Shown here piece after piece: positions 16,521 to 25,510 of a DNA stretch of 64,000 nt. Positions within the stretch are counted from its first letter, which is position 1, and the number at the start of each line of letters is the position of its first letter. The DNA comes from Paractinoplanes ovalisporus (GTDB taxonomy: Bacteria; Actinomycetota; Actinomycetes; Mycobacteriales; Micromonosporaceae). A model generated the notes under the pieces. The model made no database searches and was not told where the DNA came from. It saw nothing but the letters and a program-made list of their open reading frames with translations. The translations under genes were made by a program, and so were the position numbers. The stretch spans positions 248,001 through 312,000 of the forward strand of contig NZ_JAENHP010000001.1 of the NCBI RefSeq assembly GCF_016834655.1. The letters run 5' to 3'.

Positions 16521-17801
16521 ATGCGGAGACTGGGATACCGGATCGCGGCGGTCGCCGTGGTCACGGTGACAGCGGCCGGAGTGGCAGCGGTGCGGGCGAC
16601 GGCCTCGACCGAACCGGCGGCGGTGGGCCGGATGGTCGCGGGCACGGCGTCCCTGGCCCCGGCGAGCAGCCCGGCCGACCTGGCGGTGCAGTTCGAGGCG
16701 CTGCTCGGGCAGCACTCGGTGCTCGCCGCGAACATGATGCGCAGCCGGTTCCGCGGCGACGACGACTTCGTGCAGGCGGCCAACGCGTCGCTCGGCAAGA
16801 ACACGAACGACATGACCGCGCTGGTCGGGCAGTTGTTCGGCGACGCCACCGCGCAGAAGTTCCGGCCGCTGTGGTCGGAACATGTGGTCACCCTCTTCGC
16901 GTACGCGGGCGCCCTGGCCGACCACGACGACGCCGCACGGTCCGAGGCCCTCGAGGAACTCACCGAGTACGAAGGTGAGCTGGCCGCGTTCTTCTCGGGC
17001 GCGTCGCAGGGGCGGCTGCCGCTGGCCACCGCCCGCAGCCTCGTGGTCATGCACATCGAGCACCTGACCGGGCAGGCCGACGCCTACGCGGCCGGCAACT
17101 ACGCGAAGGCCGACGCGCTCTCCCGGGCCGGTTTCCAGCACACGTACGACCTGGGTCTGGGCCTGGCCAAGGCGCTGCTCCCGCCGTCCGACACCAAGGT
17201 GCTCGACGAACCGGTCTGGCGGCTGCGCTCGCAGCTGGGCAAGCTGCTGGCCGAACACGCCGTGCTGATCGAGGACGCGACCCGGGCCGCGGTCACCCGC
17301 ACGCCCGACTTCACCGCCTCGGGCCAGTCGCTCAACGCCAACACCAGCGACATCGCCGCCGCCATCGACACCCTCTTCGGCGCTCCGGCGGCCCGGCAGT
17401 TCCAGACGTTGTGGGCCGCACACGTGGAGGCGCTGGTCTCGTACGCGGCGGCCACCGCGAGCGAGGATTCGGCCCGGCAGCAGGCGGCCCGCGACAAGCT
17501 GAACGGCTTCGAACAGACGATGGGCAAGTTCCTGTCCGGCGCGACCAACGGGCGGGCCACCCCGGCGGTGATGGCGGCGGCGCTGTCCGAGCACGACCGG
17601 ATGCTGCTCGAGCACGCCGACGCGTACGCGGGCAAGCAGTACGCGAAGGCCCACGACATCGCCTACCAGACGTACGACCACATGTTCCACCTCGCCCGCA
17701 CGCTGGCCGACGCGTTCGGCCGCGCGGTGGCCGAGCGGCTGCCCAAGGGAGGCGCACAGACCGGGTTCGGCGGCATGGCCGGCATCGTGGAGCAGAACTG
17801 A
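16521..17801 (+). CDS. Secreted helical protein made of two tandem homologous domains
   Basis: 426 residues. A signal peptide (M-R-R-L-G-Y-R-I-A-A-V-A-V-V..., cleavage near residue 30) precedes two related helical domains, about 55-230 and 238-415. Matching blocks include L-L-G-Q-H-S-V-L with L-L-A-E-H-A-V-L, L-F-G-D-A-T-A-Q-K-F with L-F-G-A-P-A-A-R-Q-F, L-W-S-E-H-V with L-W-A-A-H-V, and H-I-E-H-L with S-E-H-D-R. The conserved His positions in each half suggest metal or haem binding, but I do not recognise a named family. The sortase gene follows after one base. No LPxTG-type sorting signal is seen. Start chosen because the signal peptide begins there; GGGCGG lies just upstream. Confidence 0.8.
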   Translation: MRRLGYRIAAVAVVTVTAAGVAAVRATASTEPAAVGRMVAGTASLAPASSPADLAVQFEALLGQHSVLAANMMRSRFRGDDDFVQAANASLGKNTNDMTALVGQLFGDATAQKFRPLWSEHVVTLFAYAGALADHDDAARSEALEELTEYEGELAAFFSGASQGRLPLATARSLVVMHIEHLTGQADAYAAGNYAKADALSRAGFQHTYDLGLGLAKALLPPSDTKVLDEPVWRLRSQLGKLLAEHAVLIEDATRAAVTRTPDFTASGQSLNANTSDIAAAIDTLFGAPAARQFQTLWAAHVEALVSYAAATASEDSARQQAARDKLNGFEQTMGKFLSGATNGRATPAVMAAALSEHDRMLLEHADAYAGKQYAKAHDIAYQTYDHMFHLARTLADAFGRAVAERLPKGGAQTGFGGMAGIVEQN

Positions 17802-17802
17802 C

Positions 17803-18387
17803 ATGCACCGCTTCGCGGCCCTGCTCGTGGTGGCGCTGGCGCTGGTGGCCGGGTGCGGCCCCGAGAAGAACACGCCGGCGCCGCCCTCCAGCGCCGCGGG
17901 CGCGAACCCGGCCGACAGCTTCGAGTCGAGCACGACGTACGAGACCGTGGCCCGGCCGGTCCGCATCCGCATTCCCGCCCTCGAGGTCGACAGCAAAATC
18001 ATCGATCTCGGGCTGCGGAAGGACGGCTCGGTCGAGGTCCCGCCGAGCGTGGCCGAGGCCGGCTGGTGGGACGGCGGGCCGCGCCCCGGCCAGGACGGCC
18101 CGGCGGTGATCCTCGGGCACGTCGACTCCTCAGACGGGCCCGGCATCTTCATCAACCTGCACAAGGTCAGGGCGGGCACGGTGGTCGAGGTCGACCGGGC
18201 CGACGGCAGCACCGCCACGTTCAAGGTGACCAAGGTGTCGCGGGTCGCCAAGACCCGATTCCCGACCGACCTCGTGTACGCACCCTCCCTCGACCCCACG
18301 CTGCGCCTCGTCACCTGCGGGGGCAGCTTCGACCAGGCCCGCGGAAGCTACCGTGACAACGTCATCGCCTATGCGGCCGCGGCTTAA
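17803..18387 (+). CDS. Class F sortase, lipoprotein-type
   Basis: 194 residues. Lipobox-like L-V-A-G-C with Cys18 after a hydrophobic segment, a Pro/Ala linker, then the sortase barrel from about 50: I-R-I-P-A-L, catalytic His106 in I-L-G-H-V-D-S, Cys172 in L-V-T-C-G-G and Arg180 in Q-A-R-G-S-Y. The triad is complete, so it should be an active transpeptidase or hydrolase on the cell surface. Class F enzymes in actinobacteria often stand without pilin genes and their substrates are largely unknown; here the neighbours upstream and downstream are the candidates. It overlaps the next gene by 17 bp. Confidence 0.9.
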   Translation: MHRFAALLVVALALVAGCGPEKNTPAPPSSAAGANPADSFESSTTYETVARPVRIRIPALEVDSKIIDLGLRKDGSVEVPPSVAEAGWWDGGPRPGQDGPAVILGHVDSSDGPGIFINLHKVRAGTVVEVDRADGSTATFKVTKVSRVAKTRFPTDLVYAPSLDPTLRLVTCGGSFDQARGSYRDNVIAYAAAA

Positions 18388-19378
18388 GCGCTTGCTGTCC
18401 GCCCCCGTCGCGGCCGCGTTCCTTCTGAGCCCGGGTGCCGTGCCGCTGCCGGTCGAGGCGGTGCTGGCCGGTGAGCAGCAGACGTCGGTGGTGGTCGACC
18501 TCAGCGCGAGCACCCGATCCGGAGCCCGTACGGCGGAGGTGACGACCGACGGCGTACGGCGTGAAGCCTCCCTGACCCCGCTGATGTCCTCGGGCCTGGC
18601 CGTGACGATCGTGGTCGACACGTCGGCCGACGCCGAACCGGCCTGGCTCAGCGCCGGCGCCCGGTTCATCCTGGAGGCGCCGTCCGGCACGTGGGCCACG
18701 GTGATCGGCGACTCGTCCCCCGCCGCCACGATCGCCGCCCCGCAGCAGGACCGTTCCGGCATCGTGGCCGCGCTCGGCGGCGTACGCCCGCACGGCTCCC
18801 GCGACACCGCGGCCGCCCTCACCCTGGCCGCGAAGCAGTTCCCCGACGTGCCCGCGGGCCGCAAGGTGGTCGTCGTCTACACGGGCGCAGCCGACGCCGG
18901 CGGTCCCTCCGCGGAGGCGCTGGCCGACCGTTTCCGCGCCGCCGACTCCATCCTGGTGGTGGCCACCAGCGCCGACGCCAGTCCCTATTGGAGCACCGCA
19001 GCCGAGGCCACCGGCGGCTTCTTCGCCCCCGCCGGCAACCCGGTCGTGGTGCCCGCCCTCGACCAGGTCGAGACCACTTTGCGCGGCCGTTACCTGGTGC
19101 AGTTCCCCACCCCGGCCGACCGCCCGGCCGCGGTGCCGTTGCGGGTGACGACCCCCGACCTGACCCTGACCGCCGACGTGGCGGTGCCGGCCGCTCCCCC
19201 ACCGTCCTCGACCGGCCCGGAACGCGCCCTGATCGCCGCCGCCTCCACCACGGTCGCCCTCGTCCTGCTGGCCCTGCTCGTCACGTGGCTGGTGCAGCGC
19301 CGCACCCGCCGTCGCCGCCGCCCACCCCCGATCGTGATCGCCCACGGCCGCGCCACCGTCCCCCCACGCTCGGACTGA
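18371..19378 (+). CDS. VWA-like extracellular protein with C-terminal membrane anchor
   Basis: 335 residues from the ATG at 18371, inside the 3' end of the sortase gene. Signal peptide to about residue 35, then a von Willebrand A-like fold: I-V-V-D-T-S-A-D (a D-x-S MIDAS start), V-V-V-V-Y-T-G-A-A-D and I-L-V-V-A-T-S-A strands, then an immunoglobulin-like tail, a Pro-rich linker and a membrane helix (about 285-308) followed by an Arg-rich cytoplasmic end. The layout (signal, ectodomain, helix, basic tail) is that of cell-wall proteins, though no sorting motif is visible. Probably works with the sortase and the duplicated helical protein in surface structure. Confidence 0.75.
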   Translation: MRPRLKRLLSAPVAAAFLLSPGAVPLPVEAVLAGEQQTSVVVDLSASTRSGARTAEVTTDGVRREASLTPLMSSGLAVTIVVDTSADAEPAWLSAGARFILEAPSGTWATVIGDSSPAATIAAPQQDRSGIVAALGGVRPHGSRDTAAALTLAAKQFPDVPAGRKVVVVYTGAADAGGPSAEALADRFRAADSILVVATSADASPYWSTAAEATGGFFAPAGNPVVVPALDQVETTLRGRYLVQFPTPADRPAAVPLRVTTPDLTLTADVAVPAAPPPSSTGPERALIAAASTTVALVLLALLVTWLVQRRTRRRRRPPPIVIAHGRATVPPRSD

Positions 19379-19387
19379 CCGACGCCG

Positions 19388-19747
19388 TCACCGGGCCGGC
19401 GACCGGAAACGAGACGGGCGCCTCTTCGCCTCCGGCGCGGGCGTGGCGCGCTCGTACTCGAAGGACACCTTCCGGTCCTCCGCCAGCATCTCGGAGAATT
19501 CCGACGCCGCCCGGTGTTTCTCACGAGCCAGCAGGCTGGGCCCGGAGACCACCAGCAGAATGCCCGCCAGCAGGGTGACGACGTACTCGACGGTCCCCAG
19601 CGGCCTCGACGCCCACAGCGCGCCGAACATGGCATATGCGATCAGCAGGGCGCCGACCACCGAGATGGTGCCGGCGGGCACGGGTGAGACAGCGCGTTTC
19701 ACGGCCCGAAGTGCATCGGCCAGCTCCACCGGTTCAAAACCTCTCAT
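19388..19747 (-). CDS. Two-helix membrane protein of the S8-MBL operon
   Basis: 119 residues: amphipathic N-terminus, two membrane helices (about 28-46 and 54-74), and a charged C-terminal region rich in Glu, Lys and Arg. Not recognised. Its ATG at 19747 overlaps the TGA of the MBL gene in ATGA, so it is translationally coupled and third in the operon protease-hydrolase-membrane protein. In conflict systems a small membrane protein in such a position is often the effector that damages the membrane; here that is inference from layout alone. Confidence 0.72.
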   Translation of the reverse strand: MRGFEPVELADALRAVKRAVSPVPAGTISVVGALLIAYAMFGALWASRPLGTVEYVVTLLAGILLVVSGPSLLAREKHRAASEFSEMLAEDRKVSFEYERATPAPEAKRRPSRFRSPAR

Positions 19748-20766
19748 GCGGAGGGACCTCCTTCATCGTGGAGAACAACCCGGACACCCGGCTGGTCAGC
19801 CGCCCGTACCCGAATCCCGAATCCGTCGTCCGAATCACGCCGGTGGAACGAGGGCATCGGGTTCGTCAGATGAACGGTGAAGGACTCGCCCCGGCGGGAA
19901 CGGGCGATCCAATCGAGCACGTCGGGGTGCGGGTGTCCGTGGGTGCCGTTCGCGGAGACAACGTAGTGGTCGGCCGTGACCGCCTCGAAGAACTCCGGTG
20001 TGACGTTGGCGCTGCTGCCGTGATGGGGAACCTTCATCAGCGTGACGTGCAGCCGGCCGCCGTCGAGCCGCCCGGCTTCGGCCAGACCGGCCAGAATGTG
20101 ATCGCCTCGCGCGTCCCCGGTGAGAAGCATCGTGACGCCGTCGTACGCGAGCAGCAGCACGATACTCGCCTGGTTGAAGACGTTCGCATCGCTGTACGCG
20201 GCGGCCGTGGCCTGCGCATCGGATCGCTGCCATCGCGCCCACTGCGCGGCGAGTTCCGCCGGTCGAGGGCCGACGACGACGATCGACATGCCCTCCACAT
20301 CGGCGCGGAGGCCCGCCGTCACGACGCCACCCAGCGGCGGATTTCCCGCCAGCCCGAGCAGACCGGCGAGATCACGGACCTCACGGCCCTGCTTGATGCT
20401 CTGACTCACCGCGGCCGCCGCGCCGGCCCTGGCTCCGGCCGCGGGCATCCCGGGCTCGGGGGCGTTGTGCCAGAGCCGGTCGATCCGCCAGGGCGACTCC
20501 AGCCGGGCGTCGTGGGCGTCGCGCATCTCGTTCAGCAGCCTCAGCACCCCGTCGATGTGGTCGGCGTCGATGTGACTCACCGCCACCAGGGCCAGGCGCG
20601 CGGAGGTTCCATTCCCGGCCAGGGCCAGCAACCGGGGCCGAAGAGTGCCGGTCCAGACGCCCGATGGGCCGCCGTCGATGAGCGCCACATGGGTGGCGTC
20701 CCCACGGCCCCACCGTACGATCAGGCTGTCGCCGTGCTTCGCGTTCAAGGCCTCGAAGGTCAGCAC
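19744..20766 (-). CDS. MBL-fold metallohydrolase (ComEC-C-terminal-like)
   Basis: 340 residues. It begins M-L-T-F-E-A-L-N-A-K-H-G-D-S-L-I, the start typical of the ComEC-type metallo-beta-lactamase group, and has the metal motif S-H-I-D-A-D-H (64-70, HxDxDH), a later L-L-T-G-D-A with the bridging Asp, and K-V-P-H-H-G-S-S, the ComEC/Rec2-type HHGS motif. No signal peptide or membrane span, so it is cytosolic. Relatives cleave nucleic acids or nucleotides. It lies 3 bp after the subtilisin-like protease gene and overlaps the two-helix protein gene, so all three share one transcript. Confidence 0.88.
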   Translation of the reverse strand: MLTFEALNAKHGDSLIVRWGRGDATHVALIDGGPSGVWTGTLRPRLLALAGNGTSARLALVAVSHIDADHIDGVLRLLNEMRDAHDARLESPWRIDRLWHNAPEPGMPAAGARAGAAAAVSQSIKQGREVRDLAGLLGLAGNPPLGGVVTAGLRADVEGMSIVVVGPRPAELAAQWARWQRSDAQATAAAYSDANVFNQASIVLLLAYDGVTMLLTGDARGDHILAGLAEAGRLDGGRLHVTLMKVPHHGSSANVTPEFFEAVTADHYVVSANGTHGHPHPDVLDWIARSRRGESFTVHLTNPMPSFHRRDSDDGFGIRVRAADQPGVRVVLHDEGGPSA

Positions 20767-20769
20767 GAC

Positions 20770-22473
20770 TCAGAGCGCCTGCATCGCGCGGAGAACGTCG
20801 AGCAGGCCGTGGCCCTGGAAGGACGGTGCTCGGCCGAGGTCGGTGGCCGAACCGCACAGGATCTCTTTGACCCGCTCCGGACGGCCCAGCAGCTCGCGGT
20901 GACGGGACATCAGCATCGCCGCGGCGCCGCTGACGTGCGGCGCGGCCTGACTGGTACCGGTCATCCGGCGCATGCCGGAATCGGGGATCGGTCCGTCGAT
21001 CCGCTCGCCCGGCGCGAGCAGGTCCGGCTTGATCCGGCCGTCCGCCGTGGGCCCGCGCCCGGAGAAGAAGCTCACGCCGTGCCGGTGCGGGTCGGTGCGA
21101 TGGGTAGCGCCGACGGTGATCACCGATTCGGTGTTTCCCGGGTCGGTGATGCTGATCGCTCGATGCGAGGTGCCGTCGGACAGCCGTGACCCGTTCTCGT
21201 CGACGAACGCCGCGTTGCCCGCGACCGTCACCACGACGACTCCGGAACGGACCAGCTTGTCCGCCTCCACGCACACGGGAGTCCAGCCGCAGGAGTAGTT
21301 GGCGACCTCGTGCTTCAGCGCGAAGCTCAGATTGGCGCCGGCCACGACCGGAAACGTCGATCGCTCGTTCTTCCATCGAAGGAACTGCAACGCCGCCAGA
21401 ATGTTGAACTCGTCGCCGGTGCCGTCCTGTTCGAGCACCCGGATGTCCCACATGCGGATATCGGGGCAGATCCCCCGCAGTTTCTCCTCGCTCCAATTCC
21501 CGCCGAGCACGCCCGCGACGTGTGTCCCGTGGTCGTCCACCGGTGGTTCGTAGTTCTTGTCGTCTTGGGGCACCAGCAGCTTGTGCTCGATCTCGTGCCA
21601 GTCGACGAGAAAGCCGTCGAACTCGGCCATCACGGTCCGGAACCTGGTGAAGTCGTACGTCGCCGTGATCCGTGAACCGTCCGACGGTGACCCGTCCGGT
21701 CCGCACAAGGCGAAGGCCGGGTGCCGGGCGTCGATTCCGGAGTCGAGGACCGCCCAGGTGATGTTCGCGCAACTGACGTCGAACAACGAACCGGCCGCGT
21801 CGGCCTTGACCGTGCGGCGCGACTCGGTGACGGCGATGCGTGCCTTCCGGTTCAACGTCACGGAACCGATCGGACCGGAATCCGACGGACTCCCCGGCAA
21901 CGCGACCCAACCGTCGAAGGTTGCTGTCAGCTGCTCGTCAACGGCCGGGACCAGCAGGCTGACCAGAGCCGGCAGCGCTTCGGACGGCCGGTTCTCGAAC
22001 TGGCGGCGCTGGACTGCGGTCAGAAGGCGAGTGAACCAGCGCAGTTCCTCCCAGTCCTCCACGGCCCGCCGTTGCGCCCGCCCATCGTCCTCGGTGCGGG
22101 TCGGCCGGACCGAGGTGAACATGATGCTTACGCTGTCCCGATCCTCGTTCAACGCCGACTCCAGCCTGGTCAGGCTGGATTCCAGAGTTGTCAGCGGCAG
22201 GATGCTCTGAACGAGCTCCGCGAAGGTCACCCGTACGGCCACGTAGTCACCGGAAACGGCAACGTCGGCACCGCCGCCCAGTTCGGACTCCAGCTCCTCC
22301 GCCAGTTCCTCCGCGCTCCACTCACTCGCGTGGAGCATGAGGTCGTGGCGCCGGCCGGGCTCGTCGTCGGTGGCGAAGGCCAGCCAGACCTCGTACCGGA
22401 CCGGGCAGTCGGTGGCGAACGGCAGCAGGGGATTTCTGCCGGAGAAGACCAGATCGAACTCTCGCCGCTTCAT
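20770..22473 (-). CDS. Cytosolic subtilisin-like (S8) serine protease
   Basis: 567 residues with no signal peptide. A 230-residue N-terminal region of unknown fold (acidic, with A-E-E-L-A-E-E-L-E-S-E-L) precedes the S8 domain: Asp244 in A-V-L-D-S-G-I-D, His315 in D-D-H-G-T-H-V-A-G, oxyanion Asn near 420 in T-V-A-G-N and Ser508 in M-T-G-T-S-Q-A-A-P-H. The triad is intact. Most S8 enzymes are exported; this one appears intracellular and is first in an operon with an MBL hydrolase and a small membrane protein. The start at 22473 is chosen over 22557, which would add an unlikely Gly/Arg tail. Confidence 0.9.
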   Translation of the reverse strand: MKRREFDLVFSGRNPLLPFATDCPVRYEVWLAFATDDEPGRRHDLMLHASEWSAEELAEELESELGGGADVAVSGDYVAVRVTFAELVQSILPLTTLESSLTRLESALNEDRDSVSIMFTSVRPTRTEDDGRAQRRAVEDWEELRWFTRLLTAVQRRQFENRPSEALPALVSLLVPAVDEQLTATFDGWVALPGSPSDSGPIGSVTLNRKARIAVTESRRTVKADAAGSLFDVSCANITWAVLDSGIDARHPAFALCGPDGSPSDGSRITATYDFTRFRTVMAEFDGFLVDWHEIEHKLLVPQDDKNYEPPVDDHGTHVAGVLGGNWSEEKLRGICPDIRMWDIRVLEQDGTGDEFNILAALQFLRWKNERSTFPVVAGANLSFALKHEVANYSCGWTPVCVEADKLVRSGVVVVTVAGNAAFVDENGSRLSDGTSHRAISITDPGNTESVITVGATHRTDPHRHGVSFFSGRGPTADGRIKPDLLAPGERIDGPIPDSGMRRMTGTSQAAPHVSGAAAMLMSRHRELLGRPERVKEILCGSATDLGRAPSFQGHGLLDVLRAMQAL

Positions 22474-22673
22474 GGTTGCCCGTCCCGTTCGTCGCCGACC
22501 CCCGTCGACCGAGGCACCACTCTGCCCGACGGCCGAGGGGAACGCCATGCCAGACACCCGACAGTGCGGGAGTTACCGGCATCAACGCCTACCGGATGCC
22601 GGATTCAGGTGTTTCGTCGCTCGTGGAGGGGTACGGGATGAAGATCCGCTGACCGTTCAGGAGGTTCTTCCCC

Positions 22674-23306
22674 GTGCGTACGACCCCGGTTCTCACCACC
22701 GCCGCCCTCGCCGGCATCGCTCTGTCGTTGACGGCGTGCAGCGCGGCCGAGGAGTCGCCGTCGGCCGGCACCACGTCGAACGCGGCGGCCGACACCACCG
22801 TTTCGTCGGCGCCCACACCGGCGGCCGAACCCACGAGCGCGGCCGTTGCCCCGGTCGAGGACATCCTCGCGGGCGAGCGGCAGACGCTGATCCACATCTC
22901 GGAGGACGACAAGGACTGGAGCGCCACCTACGAGGGCCCGATCGCGATCGGGGACGGCACCGACGACGGCGCCCGGTTCCGGCTGGTGCCGGCCAAGGGC
23001 GACCAGTACCTGATCGAGGCGCTGCGGGCCCGTGAGGAAGGCGGACGGTGGTGCGTCCGGGCCGACACCCGCGACGAGCCGGTCAGCGTGGGCACGGTGA
23101 AGTGCGCCGAGAACGAGACCACGCTGTTCCGCATCACGCCCACCGGCGAGAAGGACGACAAGGGCCGCCCCACCCACGTCATCTCCAACGAGAAGTACGG
23201 TGCGGTCCAGGTCAGGAACGACGGCTCGGCGCTCTACATCCAGGAGCTGGGCGACGGCGGCGGCCGCGGCAACTACAGCTTCGTCGACCGCGGCCCCGTC
23301 GAGTGA
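22674..23306 (+). CDS. Secreted lipoprotein, unknown function
   Basis: 210 residues. Lipoprotein signal with L-T-A-C at about residues 19-22, a long Ala/Thr/Ser/Pro linker, then a compact beta-rich domain from about 60 containing two cysteines (R-W-C-V-R and V-K-C-A-E) that could form a disulfide. I do not recognise the family. AGGAGG stands 9 bp before the GTG start. The end overlaps the methyltransferase gene in GTGA, so the two are co-translated. Confidence 0.8.
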   Translation: MRTTPVLTTAALAGIALSLTACSAAEESPSAGTTSNAAADTTVSSAPTPAAEPTSAAVAPVEDILAGERQTLIHISEDDKDWSATYEGPIAIGDGTDDGARFRLVPAKGDQYLIEALRAREEGGRWCVRADTRDEPVSVGTVKCAENETTLFRITPTGEKDDKGRPTHVISNEKYGAVQVRNDGSALYIQELGDGGGRGNYSFVDRGPVE

Positions 23307-24094
23307 GCACCGACGACCTGTTCGATGCGTCGGCGATGTACGACGAGGACTATCTGCATTTCTTCGCCACACCCGCGGCCCGGTCCCCGACACACGGACC
23401 GGTGGTCGGGACGGCGTACGCGGGCGCCTCGGAAATCGCCGACCGGGTCCGGGCCCTGCCGGGTCCGGACCCCGGTCCGGAGGTGCTGGACCTGGCCTGC
23501 GGTCACGGCGCCCTGGCCAACGAACTGGCGGCGCGGGGCGCGCGGGTGACCGGCCTCGACTCGTCCGAGGTCTTCCTGCGACGGGCCCACAACGATGCGG
23601 CCGCAAGGGGCGTGGAGGTCGATTACGTTCACGGCGACATGCGGAGCCTGCCCACCGGATGGACCGGCCGTTTCGACCGGGTGATCTGCTGGACGACCGC
23701 GTTCGGCTACTTCGACGACACGACGAACCGGGCCGTCCTGCGCGAGACGGCCCGGGTTCTCCGTCCCGGCGGCCGCCTGGCCATGGACCTCGACAACCTG
23801 CCGGCGTTCCTGACGTCGTACACCCCGTCGCGGGTCACGACCGCTCTTGACAACGGCGACATGCTGGTCGACCGCCACCGCTTCGACCCACTGACCGCGC
23901 GTTTCGAGGTCGAACGTACGGTCGTTCGCGACGGCCGCGCCCGCACGCTGACCTTTGTGAAGCGGCTGTTCGGCTTCCCCGAGCTGCGCGACTGGTGCAC
24001 CGAGGCCGGCTTCACCGACGTGGCAGCATACGGCGAGGACGGCCGGCCTCTGACTGCGAGCCACCACAGGATGGTCGTCGTCGGTGTTACCTGA
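23303..24094 (+). CDS. Class I SAM-dependent methyltransferase
   Basis: 263 residues starting at a GTG within the stop of the lipoprotein gene. Motif I is E-V-L-D-L-A-C-G-H-G (about 60-69), the acidic residue after beta-2 is in V-T-G-L-D-S-S, and the post-I region D-M-R-S-L-P precedes R-V-L-R-P-G-G-R-L, the loop of motif III. This is the plain class I fold used on small molecules. Substrate unknown; the coupling to a secreted lipoprotein gives no clear hint. Soluble and cytosolic. Confidence 0.88.
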   Translation: MSTDDLFDASAMYDEDYLHFFATPAARSPTHGPVVGTAYAGASEIADRVRALPGPDPGPEVLDLACGHGALANELAARGARVTGLDSSEVFLRRAHNDAAARGVEVDYVHGDMRSLPTGWTGRFDRVICWTTAFGYFDDTTNRAVLRETARVLRPGGRLAMDLDNLPAFLTSYTPSRVTTALDNGDMLVDRHRFDPLTARFEVERTVVRDGRARTLTFVKRLFGFPELRDWCTEAGFTDVAAYGEDGRPLTASHHRMVVVGVT

Positions 24095-24121
24095 ACCGCG
24101 AAATGAGATTAGCGTGCGTCT

Positions 24122-25510
24122 ATGGGCGAGGACCTGCAACGGTTCGGGTACTCCCAGGAGCTCAGCCGCTCGCTGAGTTTCGGGGATCTGCTGATCTACG
24201 GGCTCGTCTTCATGGTGCCGATCGCGCCGTTCGGGATCTTCGGCAGCGTCTACAGCGGCTCCGGCGGGATGGTCGCGCTGGCCTATGTGGTCGGCATGGT
24301 GGCGATGATGTTCACCGCTCTCTCGTACGCGCAGATGGTGCGCGCCTTCCCGATGGCCGGCTCGGTCTACAGCTACGCCGGCCGCGGGATCGCGCCGCCG
24401 GTCGGGTTCCTGGCCGGCTGGGTGATCCTGCTCGACTACGTGCTCGTGCCGGGGCTGCTCTATCTGGTGGCCGGCGTCGCCATGCACTCGCTGGTGCCGG
24501 GCGTGCCGGTCTGGCTCTGGCTGGTCGCGTTCGTCGTGCTCAACACGGCCGTCAACTATCTCGGCATCAGGATGACGGCCCGGGTCAACCGGGTCATGCT
24601 GCTGGCCGAGCTGGTCATCCTGGCCATCTTCCTGGTCGTCGGCATCGTGGCTCTGGCCGGCGGCAAGGGCGAGGGCTTCTCGCTGTCGCCGCTGTTCAAC
24701 GCGGACACCTTCGAATGGTCGGTGGTGTTCGGCGCGGTGTCGATCGCCGTGCTGTCGTTCCTCGGGTTCGACGGCATCTCGATGCTGGCCGAGGAGAGCC
24801 GCGAGGAGGCCCGCCAGATCGGCCGGGCCATGGTGGGTGCGCTGCTGCTGGCGGGCACGCTGTTCGTGGTGCAGACCTGGGTCGCCTCGCTGCTGGTGCC
24901 GGACGCGCCGGGGCTGCTGGCGAACGGTGATCCGGAGGGCACCGCCTTCTACGACGCCGCCCGGGTCGCCGGTGGCGCCTGGCTGGCCGACCTGACCGCG
25001 CTGGCCACCGCGATCGCCTGGGGTTTCGCCAATTCGCTGGTGGCGCAGGCGGCGACAAGCCGATTGCTGTACGCCATGGCGCGCGACCGCCAGATGCCGC
25101 GTTTCCTGGCCCGCGTCAACGAGCGGCACCGCGTCCCGGCCAACGCCACCCTGGTCGTCGCGGTCGTGTCGCTGGCCCTCGGTCTCTCCATGGCGAGCCG
25201 GGACGACGGCATCTCGCTGCTGTCCACGCTGGTCAACTTCGGCGCCATGACCGCTTTCCTGGCGCTGCACGTGGCCGTGGTCGTGCATTACGTCGTACGC
25301 GGGGGCAGCCGCGACTGGTGGCGGCACCTGATCGTGCCGGTGGCCGGCTTCCTGATCCTGCTGTACGTGGTGATCAACGCGAACATCGCGGCCCAGGCGC
25401 TCGGCTTCGCCTGGCTCGGGGTAGGCGTGATCGTGCTTATCGTCTTCTACGTGACCGGCCGGAAGCCGGAACTGGCGGGAATGAACGAGCACGAGGGAGA
25501 CCGCACATGA
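24122..25510 (+). CDS. APC-superfamily amino acid/amine permease
   Basis: 462 residues with about twelve membrane helices. The beginning S-R-S-L-S-F-G-D-L-L-I-Y-G-L-V-F-M-V-P-I carries the helix-1 pattern of the amino acid-polyamine-organocation family, and S-F-L-G-F-D-G-I-S-M-L-A-E-E lies in helix 6, where substrate is bound. No clear Shine-Dalgarno precedes the ATG. The stop overlaps the acetamidase start (ATGA), so the permease probably imports an amide, amine or amino acid handled by that enzyme. Confidence 0.92.
   Translation: MGEDLQRFGYSQELSRSLSFGDLLIYGLVFMVPIAPFGIFGSVYSGSGGMVALAYVVGMVAMMFTALSYAQMVRAFPMAGSVYSYAGRGIAPPVGFLAGWVILLDYVLVPGLLYLVAGVAMHSLVPGVPVWLWLVAFVVLNTAVNYLGIRMTARVNRVMLLAELVILAIFLVVGIVALAGGKGEGFSLSPLFNADTFEWSVVFGAVSIAVLSFLGFDGISMLAEESREEARQIGRAMVGALLLAGTLFVVQTWVASLLVPDAPGLLANGDPEGTAFYDAARVAGGAWLADLTALATAIAWGFANSLVAQAATSRLLYAMARDRQMPRFLARVNERHRVPANATLVVAVVSLALGLSMASRDDGISLLSTLVNFGAMTAFLALHVAVVVHYVVRGGSRDWWRHLIVPVAGFLILLYVVINANIAAQALGFAWLGVGVIVLIVFYVTGRKPELAGMNEHEGDRT

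Noticed and set aside
16375..16569. 64-codon ORF ahead of the duplicated secreted protein
   Set aside because: No ribosome binding site, odd composition, and it overlaps the signal peptide region of the real gene in another frame.
14913..18314. 1133-codon open frame on the minus strand that includes the kinase
   Set aside because: Only the part from 16307 encodes the kinase; the rest is Arg/Gly/Ala-rich and antisense to the duplicated protein and sortase genes.
23273..25492. 739-codon minus-strand frame, rich in His, Gln and Arg
   Set aside because: Antisense to the methyltransferase and permease genes; no recognisable domain and shadow-type composition.
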